Assembly: GCA_020353535.1 (NCBI GenBank)
Contig: CP070696.1
Coordinates: 2,062,016-2,126,015, forward strand
Reading direction: 5' to 3'
Source of the DNA: Spirochaetaceae bacterium
Lineage (GTDB): Bacteria; Spirochaetota; Spirochaetia; SZUA-6; DRHE01
Length of the DNA stretch: 64,000 nucleotides
Shown one piece after another: positions 17,557 to 25,125 of this stretch. Position 1 is the first letter of the stretch; every line of letters begins with the position of its first letter. The translations under genes were made by a program, and so were the position numbers. A model generated the notes under the pieces. The model had not been told where the DNA came from, did no database searches, and saw only the letters and a list, made by a program, of their open reading frames with translations.

Positions 17557-17565
17557 CCTATACCT

Positions 17566-17964
17566 CTATCTTTTGTTGACATCTGAGGGCTCTTTGCCCA
17601 CGTACACCAGATGCTCTCCCGCAACCTGGCCTTCCAGAATGTGCCGCCGGAAAATCTCCCTGGCCTTCTCCGCGTCCAGATACCCATATAGAACGGGCTG
17701 GGAACCGAGAGTTTCCACGGTCATCACCGGTTCGAACTCACAGGCGCCGATGCACCCGGAGTTGGTCAGCCGGACATCGATGCGGCCGCTTTCGGCCAGA
17801 GCATCCGCCACGGCGTTGATCACCTCCCGGGCGCCGCTGGCAATTCCGCAGGTACCCATGTGCACGGTGATGCAGGCACGGTAACCGTCCTCCCTCAACG
17901 AGGTTTTGCGTTGAACCTTTTCCCGAAGGTCCAGCAGATCCTGCAGGGTTCGTATCTTTTCCAT
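17566..17964 (-). CDS. hndB: Thioredoxin-like [2Fe-2S] ferredoxin, hydrogenase subunit HndB
   Basis: The 132-residue protein has the thioredoxin-like [2Fe-2S] ferredoxin fold with four Cys in two pairs: VHMGTCGIASGA (one Cys plus flanking fold residues), SGCIGACEFEP, and an earlier Cys in YRACITVHMG. It corresponds to HndB of the Desulfovibrio four-subunit hydrogenase and passes electrons between the NuoE-like and NuoF-like parts. It is 12 nt after hndA and 9 nt before the fused hndC-like gene. No signal peptide; the complex is cytoplasmic. Confidence 0.88.
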   Translation of the reverse strand: MEKIRTLQDLLDLREKVQRKTSLREDGYRACITVHMGTCGIASGAREVINAVADALAESGRIDVRLTNSGCIGACEFEPVMTVETLGSQPVLYGYLDAEKAREIFRRHILEGQVAGEHLVYVGKEPSDVNKR

Positions 17965-17976
17965 AGTTCTCTCCTC

Positions 17977-18516
17977 TCACGGTCGGTAGCGAGTAAGGAT
18001 CTCGCGGATCTTGGTGGGCCGTACCCGTTTAAACACCTCTGCGTCGATACACATAGCCGGGGCCAAACCGCAGGCACCGAAGCAGCGAGCCACCTCCAGG
18101 GTGAACAGGGCGTCCCCGGTGGTATCCCCCACATCGATCCCCAGAACCTTCTTCAAGGCGTCCAGTACCTGCTTCCCGCCCCTGACGTAGCAGGCGGTGC
18201 CCAGGCAGACCCGGATCAGGTGCTTTCCTCGTGGCTTGGTGGAAAAAAAGGAATAAAAACTCACCACTCCGGCGACCTCACTGTACGATTTGCCCAGTCC
18301 CAGAGCGATCCGCTTGAGGGCCTGTTCCGGCAGATAGCCGAAGATGGTTTGAGCGATCTGGAGGACCGGGATCAGAGCGCCGGGTTTGCCCCGATACTCC
18401 CCAATGATCTCCTCAAGCCTCGCGAAAAGCTCCTCTTCGCTGACCTCTTCCGGGCAGCAAACGGCAGCTGCTGTTGCTGTTATTGGCTTCTCCGCCGTAC
18501 CCGTAGAACCATTCAT
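17977..18516 (-). CDS. hndA: NuoE-like [2Fe-2S] hydrogenase subunit HndA
   Basis: The 179-residue protein is NuoE/HndA-like. It has a helical N-terminal part with GALIPVLQIAQTIFGYLPEQ and VAGVVSFYSFF, then a thioredoxin-like [2Fe-2S] domain with CLGTACYVRGG and VARCFGACGLAPAM, supplying the four ligands. The first ~25 residues (GSTGTAEKPITATAAAVCCP) are low-complexity and probably disordered. Together with the next three genes it rebuilds the Hnd complex. It lies 3 nt after the stand-alone ATPase gene, in line with a single transcript. Confidence 0.92.
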   Translation of the reverse strand: MNGSTGTAEKPITATAAAVCCPEEVSEEELFARLEEIIGEYRGKPGALIPVLQIAQTIFGYLPEQALKRIALGLGKSYSEVAGVVSFYSFFSTKPRGKHLIRVCLGTACYVRGGKQVLDALKKVLGIDVGDTTGDALFTLEVARCFGACGLAPAMCIDAEVFKRVRPTKIREILTRYRP

Positions 18517-18519
18517 TTG

Positions 18520-19137
18520 TCACTCCTTAATCTGCAGGGCCTCCAGCCCCGCTTTTATTCTCAGATACATCTGACGGGCTACCGTCTTTGGTCGGGATAC
18601 CTCTACACTGCCCTCGGTATCTGCAGCCATGGCAGACCCATCCGGGGCGTACCCGCTTGGGGCGTACCCGCTTGGGGCGACCCGTTCCCGGACTACATCG
18701 ATGCTGGTGATGACCCGTTCCCGCCCATCGACTTTAATGCACAGCGACAGCTCGAGCTCGGGATTGGCCGCCAGAACCGACGCGAAGGTGGAGGCCAGAT
18801 TTCCTATGGGATTGCGGTCCACATGGGTCAGGCGCAGGCTGGCCCGCACGGCCAGTCCGCCGAGAGCCGAGCGCTGCAGGGCCAGCTCCCCTCCGGCCTG
18901 CTCGATTCGGAAGCGAAATAGGCTCAAACCCAAACCCGTCTTTTTCCCCTTCTTGGTCGTGTAGAAGGGATCCATGGCTTTTTCCACAGGCACGGTCAAA
19001 CCCGGACCGTTGTCCTCCACGACAATACGCATCAGGTCCCATTGCCTCTCCAGGGCAATCTCCACCGCCACCCGTGAGGCTCCGGCGGTAACGGCGTTTT
19101 CGATCAGATCGAGGATGTGCAGTGCTAATTCACGCAA
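18520..19137 (-). CDS. Stand-alone GHKL ATPase-domain protein of the hydrogenase cluster
   Basis: The 205-residue protein (from TTG at 19137-19135) is essentially one GHKL ATPase domain: RELALHILDLIENAVTAGA (N box), VVEDNGPGLTVPVE (G1), TGLGLSLF (G2). It lacks a HisKA domain and phospho-His, so it is not a conventional kinase; it may be a protein-serine kinase or an ATP-driven switch. TTG is preferred because AGGAGG lies 7 nt upstream; the GTG two codons earlier directly abuts AGGAGG. It overlaps the PHP gene by 8 nt. Similar proteins are known beside NADH-linked [FeFe] hydrogenase genes in Clostridia and Thermotogae, with unknown role. It contains an in-frame GC-rich tandem repeat (PSGYAPSGYAPDG) near residue 165. 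Confidence 0.8.
   Translation of the reverse strand: MRELALHILDLIENAVTAGASRVAVEIALERQWDLMRIVVEDNGPGLTVPVEKAMDPFYTTKKGKKTGLGLSLFRFRIEQAGGELALQRSALGGLAVRASLRLTHVDRNPIGNLASTFASVLAANPELELSLCIKVDGRERVITSIDVVRERVAPSGYAPSGYAPDGSAMAADTEGSVEVSRPKTVARQMYLRIKAGLEALQIKE
18644..18680. repeat. GC-rich 15-bp tandem repeat inside the ATPase gene
   Basis: The unit GGGGCGTACCCGCTT occurs twice in direct tandem (18644-18658, 18659-18673), followed by a partial third copy (GGGGCGA). It keeps frame and encodes SGYAP-type pentapeptides. The sequence resembles the intergenic repeat at 39063-39131. Confidence 0.8.
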
Positions 19138-19933
19138 TCGCACACCTCCTCGCGCCAATTCCCCGAATGGCCAGTACCAGCTCTGCAAAACAGGGTTCGC
19201 TGACCAAGAAAGCCGTACAGGAACAGCCGATCTCTTCCAGACAATGGCTGTCCGAACCGCTTATCAGAGGAAGACCGTGCTGGCGGAAAGCCTCCAGCCA
19301 ACGCTCCTCACGCCGCCCCCGGGCTGCTCCGGCCGCGGAGATCTCGGCGGCGGAAAACTGGGGTGTCCCGGGAAAGAACCCGAGCTGGCCCAAAACGCTG
19401 AACGCCCGGCGATCAATGTGAGCGGCTACGGCGATTCCGCCGTGCAGACGGATCTGGAATACCGCCTCCTCGAGGGAGTAGCTGCTTGCCCCGGCAAGAA
19501 CTCTCGGCTCCGCACCGGTCTGTCTGTCCTCGGCGTCGACGATCCACTGCCGGCAGCCGGGGTGGCTTCCGACGGGATTCGACAGCTGCTGTGTTGAATA
19601 TCCCCACGATGTGGATTTCCCATTGGGCAGGCTCGCCAGCACGGCTGTGCTCACGGAAACAGCAGCTTCTAGGGTGGGCAACAATCCTAGAACGTGGACC
19701 TCTTCCCGGGTCGTCACCTCGATTCCCGGAATCACCTTCAAAGCCGGGCCTGTCTCCCGCTTTGCCGCTTCGGTGACGGCGGCGACGTTGGCCGCACTGT
19801 TATGATCGCAGATGGCGATCATGTTCAAACCTCTCTGCCGGCAGGCCCGAACGATGTTTCCCGGCAACATCTGCCTGGAGGCACAGGGAGACAGGGCGGT
19901 ATGGATATGAAGATCCGCCAGTAGCGCTGTCAT
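19130..19933 (-). CDS. PHP-domain metal-dependent phosphoesterase
   Basis: The 267-residue PHP-superfamily protein has the metal-site motifs LADLHIHTALSPCAS (residues ~5-19), ICDHNSAANVAA (~42), PGIEVTTREEVHVLG (~69-83), AVAAHIDRR (~168) and SGSDSHCLEEIG (~229). These ligands form a trinuclear site as in histidinol phosphatase-like and polymerase-associated PHP domains. The substrate is unknown. Its start immediately follows the DRTGG gene stop (no gap), and it overlaps the ATPase gene by 8 nt. PHP proteins recur in [FeFe] hydrogenase clusters of anaerobes; their function there has not been settled. Confidence 0.87.
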   Translation of the reverse strand: MTALLADLHIHTALSPCASRQMLPGNIVRACRQRGLNMIAICDHNSAANVAAVTEAAKRETGPALKVIPGIEVTTREEVHVLGLLPTLEAAVSVSTAVLASLPNGKSTSWGYSTQQLSNPVGSHPGCRQWIVDAEDRQTGAEPRVLAGASSYSLEEAVFQIRLHGGIAVAAHIDRRAFSVLGQLGFFPGTPQFSAAEISAAGAARGRREERWLEAFRQHGLPLISGSDSHCLEEIGCSCTAFLVSEPCFAELVLAIRGIGARRCAIA

Positions 19934-20284
19934 TCATGCCGCCCCCCGGATCCCTAATGCGTAGAGTCTGCCCGCCGCGTCGAAGGTGCTTTCCCCCGTA
20001 GCGAAGAGGGGGATCCCCTCCTCCACCGCCTTATCGATGACCGCCTGCTCGGGAACCATACCGGAGGTGAAGATCACCGCCGCTTGCATGGCATGCATGG
20101 CTACGGCAATCACGTTGAGGTGCACCTGGATCGTCAGCAGCACTCCCCCCGCCGGAGCATTGGCCAATACATCGCTCAAGAGATCCGAAGCATGAGCCCT
20201 GGCAATATCGACCTGTTCCTGATCTGTCAGTGCGGGTGTCAGCGGTCGCAGGTCGAGGGTGGCGATGATCTGTGTAACCTTCAT
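19934..20284 (-). CDS. DRTGG-domain protein
   Basis: The 116-residue protein matches the DRTGG-type regulatory domain found in the N-terminal parts of some phosphotransacetylases and as stand-alone proteins in hydrogenase clusters: DLLSDVLANAPAGGVLLT, QVHLNVIAVAMHAMQAAVIF, AVEEGIPLFATGESTFDAA. These domains are thought to bind a small ligand or nucleotide. The ATG at 20284 overlaps the stop of the preceding gene as ATGA and follows GAGGGAAG; this decides it over the ATG ten codons earlier. No catalytic residues are recognised. Confidence 0.85.
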   Translation of the reverse strand: MKVTQIIATLDLRPLTPALTDQEQVDIARAHASDLLSDVLANAPAGGVLLTIQVHLNVIAVAMHAMQAAVIFTSGMVPEQAVIDKAVEEGIPLFATGESTFDAAGRLYALGIRGAA

Positions 20285-21864
20285 GATTCTCTTCCCTCTC
20301 GTAAAATGACGCACCGGGAAGCGGGACTGCGCTCCAGCACGATGTCTTCGGCCAGGGATGCACAGGTCGGGGATCCACAGGCGCCGCAGTCCCGGCCCGG
20401 AAAGCCTGCGCTCAGTTCATCGATACGGGCCAGCTTTTCGATAGCCTTGCCCATGTCTGTGTCCAGCCTCATCCCAGTACGTGCTATATAAGGACTTGTT
20501 ACAGGTACTGTGTTGACCCGTCTTTTACGATCGTGCCGGGAGGCTGACCAGCGTTTTTTGGCCATGAATGGATTCTCTTCGAACAGAGGCGTGCCGTAAC
20601 AGCCGTACACACAGCCGCTCAGCTCCAGAGTCCGGAAATCCCCCGCCAGCCCTTTTTCCGTTTCCTCCAGAATTTTGACTACCTGTTCCATTCCCCACGC
20701 CTCCAAAATGGCCGGGTCTTGTTGGCGGTTCCGAGGCGGATGGACATCGGGCGTGTCTTCGTTCCTGGCGGATTCGGTGGTTAAAAGCGGCAGAATCCGG
20801 GCTGAGAGTTCGGCGGGCTTCAGGATGTTCAGGCGACCGGAGGGGTCAGCCTGCCTGAGCAGGGTGTGCTGGCCGGGACAGGCGGCGACAAAGGTAGCCG
20901 ACCGAAGGGCATAGTCCTCTACGGCAGCTTCGATCGGCATCCTGTACGGAGCGATTTGGCCGAGCAGAGAGGGAAACTGGCTCTCGATGAGATGGACGAC
21001 AGCCGGACAGATGGGCGAGATTACTGGGTAACTGTCCTGTTCGGCAACGTATCGTCGTACATCACGACGCAGCTCTTCTTCCCATTCTTCCGTAAAACGG
21101 ATTTCCTTGAATCCCAGGCTTTTCAAGATCGCCTCTACTACCAGGGGGGGAACCTTCAGTCCGAACTGGGTGAGAAAAGCCCGAGGAATCACGAGGGTTT
21201 CCCGAATCGTTTCAGCGAACTCCGGCGGGGAAGGCTCCACGATATCCGCATCCTGTATGGTGAAGACCCCTCGCCGGCAGGTTGCGATACAGGCGGTGCA
21301 TTCGATACACAGGGCGGTCAGGATGTGGGGCTGCTGATTCCATACCCGGATAGCCCGAGTAGGGCAAGCCTTGAGGCAGTCCAGACAGCCGTTGCACAGC
21401 TCGGCGTTGATGGCTAGACAGTTGGTAGTGAGGTGGACAACCGGCTGTGTTTTGAGATAGATCGTCGAGCGTATTCGGGTTCCCTTTCCAACCTGAGAGT
21501 CGACCTCGAATACATCGCTTGCCTTCTGAATATTGGGAAGGCCCATTCCCGCGCCGAAACCGAGCTGTCTGGCCTGAGCGGAGGCCGTGGAAAAGCCGGG
21601 TTTCATTGCCAGGGCGGTGTCGGCTATACCCGGACCCTTGTCGATCACTTCCATATTGAATCGATCCCGGTCGAGCCTGACCCAGAGGTTTCCCTTGAAG
21701 GCATGCATAACCACATTCAGTTCCGCTTCAAAGGAGGCGATCATGATTCGCCTCATGATCTGCCCGTCGATTCCCAGCAGTTTCAGCTGCTCCTTCAGTT
21801 TGCGGGAAGCGCTTCCGGCAGCAAGGAAATCGTTACCCGCGATGGGGAAACAGCTGGTGATCAT
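20281..21864 (-). CDS. RsbW-like ATPase fused to ferredoxin and hydrogenase-like Fe-S domains
   Basis: The 527-residue protein begins with an anti-sigma-factor-type (RsbW/SpoIIAB) GHKL domain at ~1-140: FEAELNVVMHAFKG (N box), VIDKGPGIADTALAM (G1), GFGAGMGLPNI (G2). Two [4Fe-4S] motifs follow (CNGCLDCLKACP and CIECTACIATC). Then comes a hydrogenase-like region with eroded loops: ISPICPAVVHLIES, VAACPGQHTLL and SGCVYGCYGTPLFEE. It ends in an Fe-S motif (RDCGACGSPTC...C). The loop-2 Lys and the full ligand set of active enzymes are missing, so it is a sensor rather than a hydrogenase. It may control a STAS or sigma partner by serine phosphorylation (inference). It overlaps both neighbours by 4 nt. 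Confidence 0.85.
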   Translation of the reverse strand: MITSCFPIAGNDFLAAGSASRKLKEQLKLLGIDGQIMRRIMIASFEAELNVVMHAFKGNLWVRLDRDRFNMEVIDKGPGIADTALAMKPGFSTASAQARQLGFGAGMGLPNIQKASDVFEVDSQVGKGTRIRSTIYLKTQPVVHLTTNCLAINAELCNGCLDCLKACPTRAIRVWNQQPHILTALCIECTACIATCRRGVFTIQDADIVEPSPPEFAETIRETLVIPRAFLTQFGLKVPPLVVEAILKSLGFKEIRFTEEWEEELRRDVRRYVAEQDSYPVISPICPAVVHLIESQFPSLLGQIAPYRMPIEAAVEDYALRSATFVAACPGQHTLLRQADPSGRLNILKPAELSARILPLLTTESARNEDTPDVHPPRNRQQDPAILEAWGMEQVVKILEETEKGLAGDFRTLELSGCVYGCYGTPLFEENPFMAKKRWSASRHDRKRRVNTVPVTSPYIARTGMRLDTDMGKAIEKLARIDELSAGFPGRDCGACGSPTCASLAEDIVLERSPASRCVILREGRES

Positions 21865-22214
21865 GTCCGGCCGGGATTTACGCCGTAGATCCTGCGATGC
21901 AGGCGACCGCAGGTTTCGAACATGTCGTGGGGACAGATCAGCACTGCGGTTTCGCCTCGCGCGGCTGCCTCCAGCAGATCCGGTTCGGGATCGGACCCGT
22001 CCACCAGGCAGATCGCTGGGCAGTCCATCAGTTCAGCCACGCAGGCAAGTTGGGTAGCGGCCAAGCTGGTGACCAGCAATGTTCCCGGCCCCGCCTGTTG
22101 GAGAAGCGCGCTCATTTTGTCGCCTGCAAATACCCGGGTGATCTCGGTTATCCCCCTCCTACCGGGTTGCAAGATTCGGGCGTCGATTGCCTTGACCAGC
22201 TCCTCGAGTTTCAT
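21861..22214 (-). CDS. DRTGG-like small regulatory protein, first gene of the hydrogenase operon
   Basis: The 117-residue protein resembles the DRTGG family in layout: AGDKMSALLQQAGPGTLLVT, TQLACVAELMDCPAICLVDG, LLEAAARGETAVLICPHDMF. It is more divergent than the DRTGG protein at 19934. Its ATG at 22214 lies about 18-20 nt downstream of the start site predicted from the sigma-54 promoter, and its stop overlaps the next gene as ATGA. Function is unknown; stand-alone DRTGG proteins accompany [FeFe] hydrogenase genes in several anaerobes. Confidence 0.75.
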   Translation of the reverse strand: MKLEELVKAIDARILQPGRRGITEITRVFAGDKMSALLQQAGPGTLLVTSLAATQLACVAELMDCPAICLVDGSDPEPDLLEAAARGETAVLICPHDMFETCGRLHRRIYGVNPGRT

Positions 22215-22241
22215 CGGATCTCCGTTTCCCTACTTCGAATG

Positions 22242-22258
22242 AGCAAGTACCGTGCCAA
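22242..22258 (-). promoter_or_regulatory. Sigma-54 (-24/-12) promoter of the hydrogenase operon
   Basis: Read on the minus strand the site is TTGGCACGGTACTTGCT, matching the sigma-54 consensus TGGCACG-N4-TTGCW at every defined position, with the invariant GG and GC at the right spacing. It stands 28 nt before the ATG at 22214. Confidence 0.9.
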
Positions 22259-22409
22259 AAGCATACCCGCTGCCCTTGGGCACTGGGAGAGGCTCGTGCA
22301 GCTAAAAGTAGCGGTAAAGAGCGTTCCCTAAACTGTAGAGTATCGTTATTTCTTTTCAGGTGAATGAGATAGCAACCGATGTTGTCGGGGCTCTTTCGGC
22401 AAGATCCGG

Positions 22410-22425
22410 TTTCGGGGCCCGGAAA
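22410..22425. promoter_or_regulatory. Near-palindrome upstream of the hydrogenase promoter (possible enhancer site)
   Basis: TTTCGGGGCCCGGAAA is symmetric at all but one mirrored pair. It is about 155 bp upstream of the -24 element, a normal distance for a sigma-54 activator site. Function is inferred only. Confidence 0.4.
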
Positions 22426-22487
22426 TCAGGTAGCGCTAAGTCAAGCTCTTCCGGCAATGGATCGGACAACGGGTTTGCGATGGGTCC

Positions 22488-22507
22488 GGATCTCCCATGG
22501 GAGATCC
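22488..22507. promoter_or_regulatory. Perfect 20-bp palindrome, candidate activator (enhancer) site
   Basis: GGATCTCCCATGGGAGATCC is its own reverse complement over all 20 bases. It lies 28 bp downstream of the activator gene stop (22535, minus strand) and about 230 bp upstream of the sigma-54 promoter at 22242-22258. No T run follows, so a terminator is unlikely. Confidence 0.55.
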
Positions 22508-22534
22508 ATGCACTGGATGCCCGGTCGCGGCGGA

Positions 22535-23929
22535 TTAGCGGTACTGCCCCCTCTCCAAACCGTATTTCTTGATCCGCTCGTAAAGGGCGCGGCGGGAAAT
22601 GCCCAAAGCCTGATAGGTCGGGTTTATCAGCCCCTTGTTCTCTCTCAAGGCTGCTTCGATCACGGCCTGTTCGGTTCGCTCCATTTCCTCCCGTAGACGC
22701 CCGGAGCTGGATGGCAGGGAGAGCAGCCGACCCGATTCGAACTCGATGTCCGGGACAAAATCACCTGTCACGCCCTGATGGGAGGTGATCAGCATCCGAT
22801 TCACGGTGTTCTTCAACTCCCGAACATTTCCGGGCCAGGTATGACTCAGCAGCTTCGCCAGTGTCTTTTCGGGTATATTAGGGCTGGGCACTCCCATTTT
22901 AGCAGCCCCAAGGCGGATGAAATGGGATATGAGCAGGGGGATATCCTCGGGGCGGTCCCGCAATGGGGGCACCACGATGGAAAGCACCATGATCCGGTGA
23001 AAAAAATCCTCCCGGATAACGCCCCTCTGCACCTCTTCCCCGAGATTCACGTTGGAGGCGGAGATCAGGCGGATATCCACCTTGCGCGGCCTGTCGCTTC
23101 CAAGCGGCTCCACGACTCCGTCATCCAGGACACGGAGCAGCTGCACCTGGGCGCGCTCCGAGATCGTTTCGATTTCGTCGAGCAGCAAGGTGCCTCCCGA
23201 TGCGCTGACCAGCTTCCCCTCTCTTTCGGTCGTGGCTCCCGTGAAGGAACCGCGGGTATGGCCGAATAGTTCACTCTCCAGCAGGCTCTCCGATAGGGCA
23301 CCGGCGTTAACAGGAACGAAGGGCGCCCGGTTGCGGGCACTCTGGGCGTGGATTGCCCGGGCGACCAGCTCCTTGCCTGCGCCGGTTTCCCCCATGATAA
23401 GAACCGGGGCGTCGTTTCTGGCGGCTACCTCGATGAGCTCATACACGTCTTGCATTTCCCGGCTGCGGCCCACCATGCCGAAGCGGCCATCCGCCTCGGG
23501 GGAAAGAAGATCGAGCCGACGCCGCATTTCCCGGCTCTCCAGACGAAGTTCCATCTGTTCGACTGCTTTGCTCACGTAGGCCAGGAGCACATCGTCGTCG
23601 AACGGTTTTTCCAGAAAGTCGAAGGCCCCGGCTTTCAAACAGCGTACCGCCATAGGAATGTTTCCGTGGCCGGTAATCATCAACACCGGTGTCAGGAGGC
23701 CGCGCCGGTTGACTTCGGTCAGGAGTTGCTCGCCGTCCATTCCGGGCATCTTTATATCGGTTATGATGCACCTGGCGTTCTCCAAACCCCGCCAGCCTAG
23801 GGCCGTCTCGGCCGAATTGAACACCTGCACGGTGAAGCGGCGCAGTCGAAGCATCTGGGCTATAGAAAGTCGGGCGGCTTCATCGTCGTCGATAACCACG
23901 ATGATCGCAGCCTCTTTTGGATCAGGCAT
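22535..23929 (-). CDS. NtrC-family sigma-54-dependent response regulator (left pair)
   Basis: The 464-residue activator has receiver (IIVVIDDDEAAR, IITDIKMPGMDG, FDFLEKPFDDDVL), AAA+ domain (Walker A GETGAGKE, sigma-54 contact loop GSFTGA within FGHTRGSFTGATTE, Walker B GGTLLLDEIE, arginine-finger region REDFFHR) and a Fis-type HTH (NPTYQALGISRRALYERIKKYG). The Ser in GSFTGA is a mild change from GAFTGA. The ATG at 23929 follows AGGAGGAGG and overlaps the kinase gene by 8 nt. It is the obvious activator of the sigma-54 promoter that follows 277 bp downstream. Confidence 0.92.
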   Translation of the reverse strand: MPDPKEAAIIVVIDDDEAARLSIAQMLRLRRFTVQVFNSAETALGWRGLENARCIITDIKMPGMDGEQLLTEVNRRGLLTPVLMITGHGNIPMAVRCLKAGAFDFLEKPFDDDVLLAYVSKAVEQMELRLESREMRRRLDLLSPEADGRFGMVGRSREMQDVYELIEVAARNDAPVLIMGETGAGKELVARAIHAQSARNRAPFVPVNAGALSESLLESELFGHTRGSFTGATTEREGKLVSASGGTLLLDEIETISERAQVQLLRVLDDGVVEPLGSDRPRKVDIRLISASNVNLGEEVQRGVIREDFFHRIMVLSIVVPPLRDRPEDIPLLISHFIRLGAAKMGVPSPNIPEKTLAKLLSHTWPGNVRELKNTVNRMLITSHQGVTGDFVPDIEFESGRLLSLPSSSGRLREEMERTEQAVIEAALRENKGLINPTYQALGISRRALYERIKKYGLERGQYR

Positions 23930-25022
23930 GGTTTTCCTCCTCCTCCTGGACGATCCCGGGCAGGCGAATTGTGAAGGTAGCTCCTTTGCCGCGCTCCCCC
24001 CGGGCGTCGATGCTTCCACCGTGATCTTTGATTATCGTTTTGGATATTGACAGGCCCAGGCCCGTGCCGTGACCGCTTTTCTTCGTGGTGAAGAAGGGCA
24101 TGAACAACTTTCCGGCCTCCTCCTTGGAGAAGCCCTTGCCCGTGTCGCTGATCTCGACGACGGCAAACGATTCCTCCCCTGAGCCGCGGAAGGAGTGAAT
24201 GTCGAGCCGCCGAACCTGCGATCCCTCCATGGCCTGGCGGGCATTGGTGAGCACGTTGAGAAAGACCTGGGCCAGCCGAGTTCGGTCCCCCCGTACATCG
24301 GGGAGATCCTCCGCCAGTTGGAGTTTTAGCTTGACACCGGAGAGTTTCATCTGCGGGGAGAGGAACTCGACGGTTTCGCGAATCACGCTGTTGACGGCCA
24401 GGCGGGTAAAGTGGTGTTCCTCCTTTCGAGCCAGCTCGCGCATCTCATTGATGATTTTGGCGGCTCTGTCCACCTGCTCGGATATCAGCCGCAGATTTCC
24501 TTTCACCTCCTCCACGCTGCCCACCGACTGTTCGAGCATGTAGAAGGCGTTGCGGGCATAGTTGCGTATCCCGGTGAGAGGCTGGTTCAGCTCATGGGAG
24601 ATGGCGGCCGCCATTTCTCCGAGTTCGGCCAAGCGGGTGGAATGCTCCAGCTGCTCTTCCTGCTTTCTTGCCAGTTCGGCGAGCTCTTTACGCCGGAGCT
24701 CCACCTCCTCCTGAGCTCTTCTTTCGGCCCGCTCCCTGTCTTTCAGCGAGCCGATGAAAAATGAAACCAGACCGAACAGGGCGATTCTGGCCAAATCGTT
24801 CCAGATGCTGCCCACACGCATTCCGAACAGATGGAATGAAAATACAAGCAGCGCAAGAAAAAGGGCCACCAGCATACCCCGGCGTCCCCACCACATGCAG
24901 GCAAGAACGATTGGCAGATACATGAAGTGGGTATAGATGATGTCGGTGTGCAGCAACAAACGAAAATACAGAGCCGCCCCGACTGAGATCCCGATGAGGA
25001 GAATTAGGATTGTAACTTTCAA
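23922..25022 (-). CDS. Membrane histidine kinase of the left sigma-54 regulator pair
   Basis: The 366-residue protein has about four TM helices in residues 1-95 with no sizeable periplasmic domain. A charged coiled linker (RERAERRAQEEVELRRKEL) follows, then HisKA with LGEMAAAISHELNQPLTGIR and HATPase with NVLTNARQAMEGSQ, EISDTGKGFSKEEAGKL and GTGLGLSIS. The TTG at 25022-25020 is the only plausible start; the -10 box ends 19 nt upstream, so the leader is short. Signal may be intramembrane or membrane-state related; the ligand is unknown. It partners the NtrC-type regulator it overlaps by 8 nt. Confidence 0.88.
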   Translation of the reverse strand: MKVTILILLIGISVGAALYFRLLLHTDIIYTHFMYLPIVLACMWWGRRGMLVALFLALLVFSFHLFGMRVGSIWNDLARIALFGLVSFFIGSLKDRERAERRAQEEVELRRKELAELARKQEEQLEHSTRLAELGEMAAAISHELNQPLTGIRNYARNAFYMLEQSVGSVEEVKGNLRLISEQVDRAAKIINEMRELARKEEHHFTRLAVNSVIRETVEFLSPQMKLSGVKLKLQLAEDLPDVRGDRTRLAQVFLNVLTNARQAMEGSQVRRLDIHSFRGSGEESFAVVEISDTGKGFSKEEAGKLFMPFFTTKKSGHGTGLGLSISKTIIKDHGGSIDARGERGKGATFTIRLPGIVQEEEENHA

Positions 25023-25041
25023 CGTCCTGCTTATATATCAA

Positions 25042-25069
25042 ATTATAGACCGAACTTAAATACGGTCAA
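25042..25069 (-). promoter_or_regulatory. Sigma-70-type promoter of the left kinase/regulator pair
   Basis: On the minus strand TTGACC (25069-25064), 16 bp, then a perfect TATAAT (25047-25042). Confidence 0.75.
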
Positions 25070-25090
25070 TCGTCTTATTCATCATACCAA

Positions 25091-25119
25091 TTGACGAACT
25101 TTACATGTTCGCCCAGAAT
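25091..25119 (+). promoter_or_regulatory. Sigma-70-type promoter of the right kinase/regulator pair
   Basis: TTGACG (25091-25096), 17 bp, CAGAAT (25114-25119). The -10 ends six bases before the ATG at 25126, predicting a leaderless mRNA. It is back to back with the opposite promoter. Confidence 0.5.
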
Positions 25120-25125
25120 TGAAGT

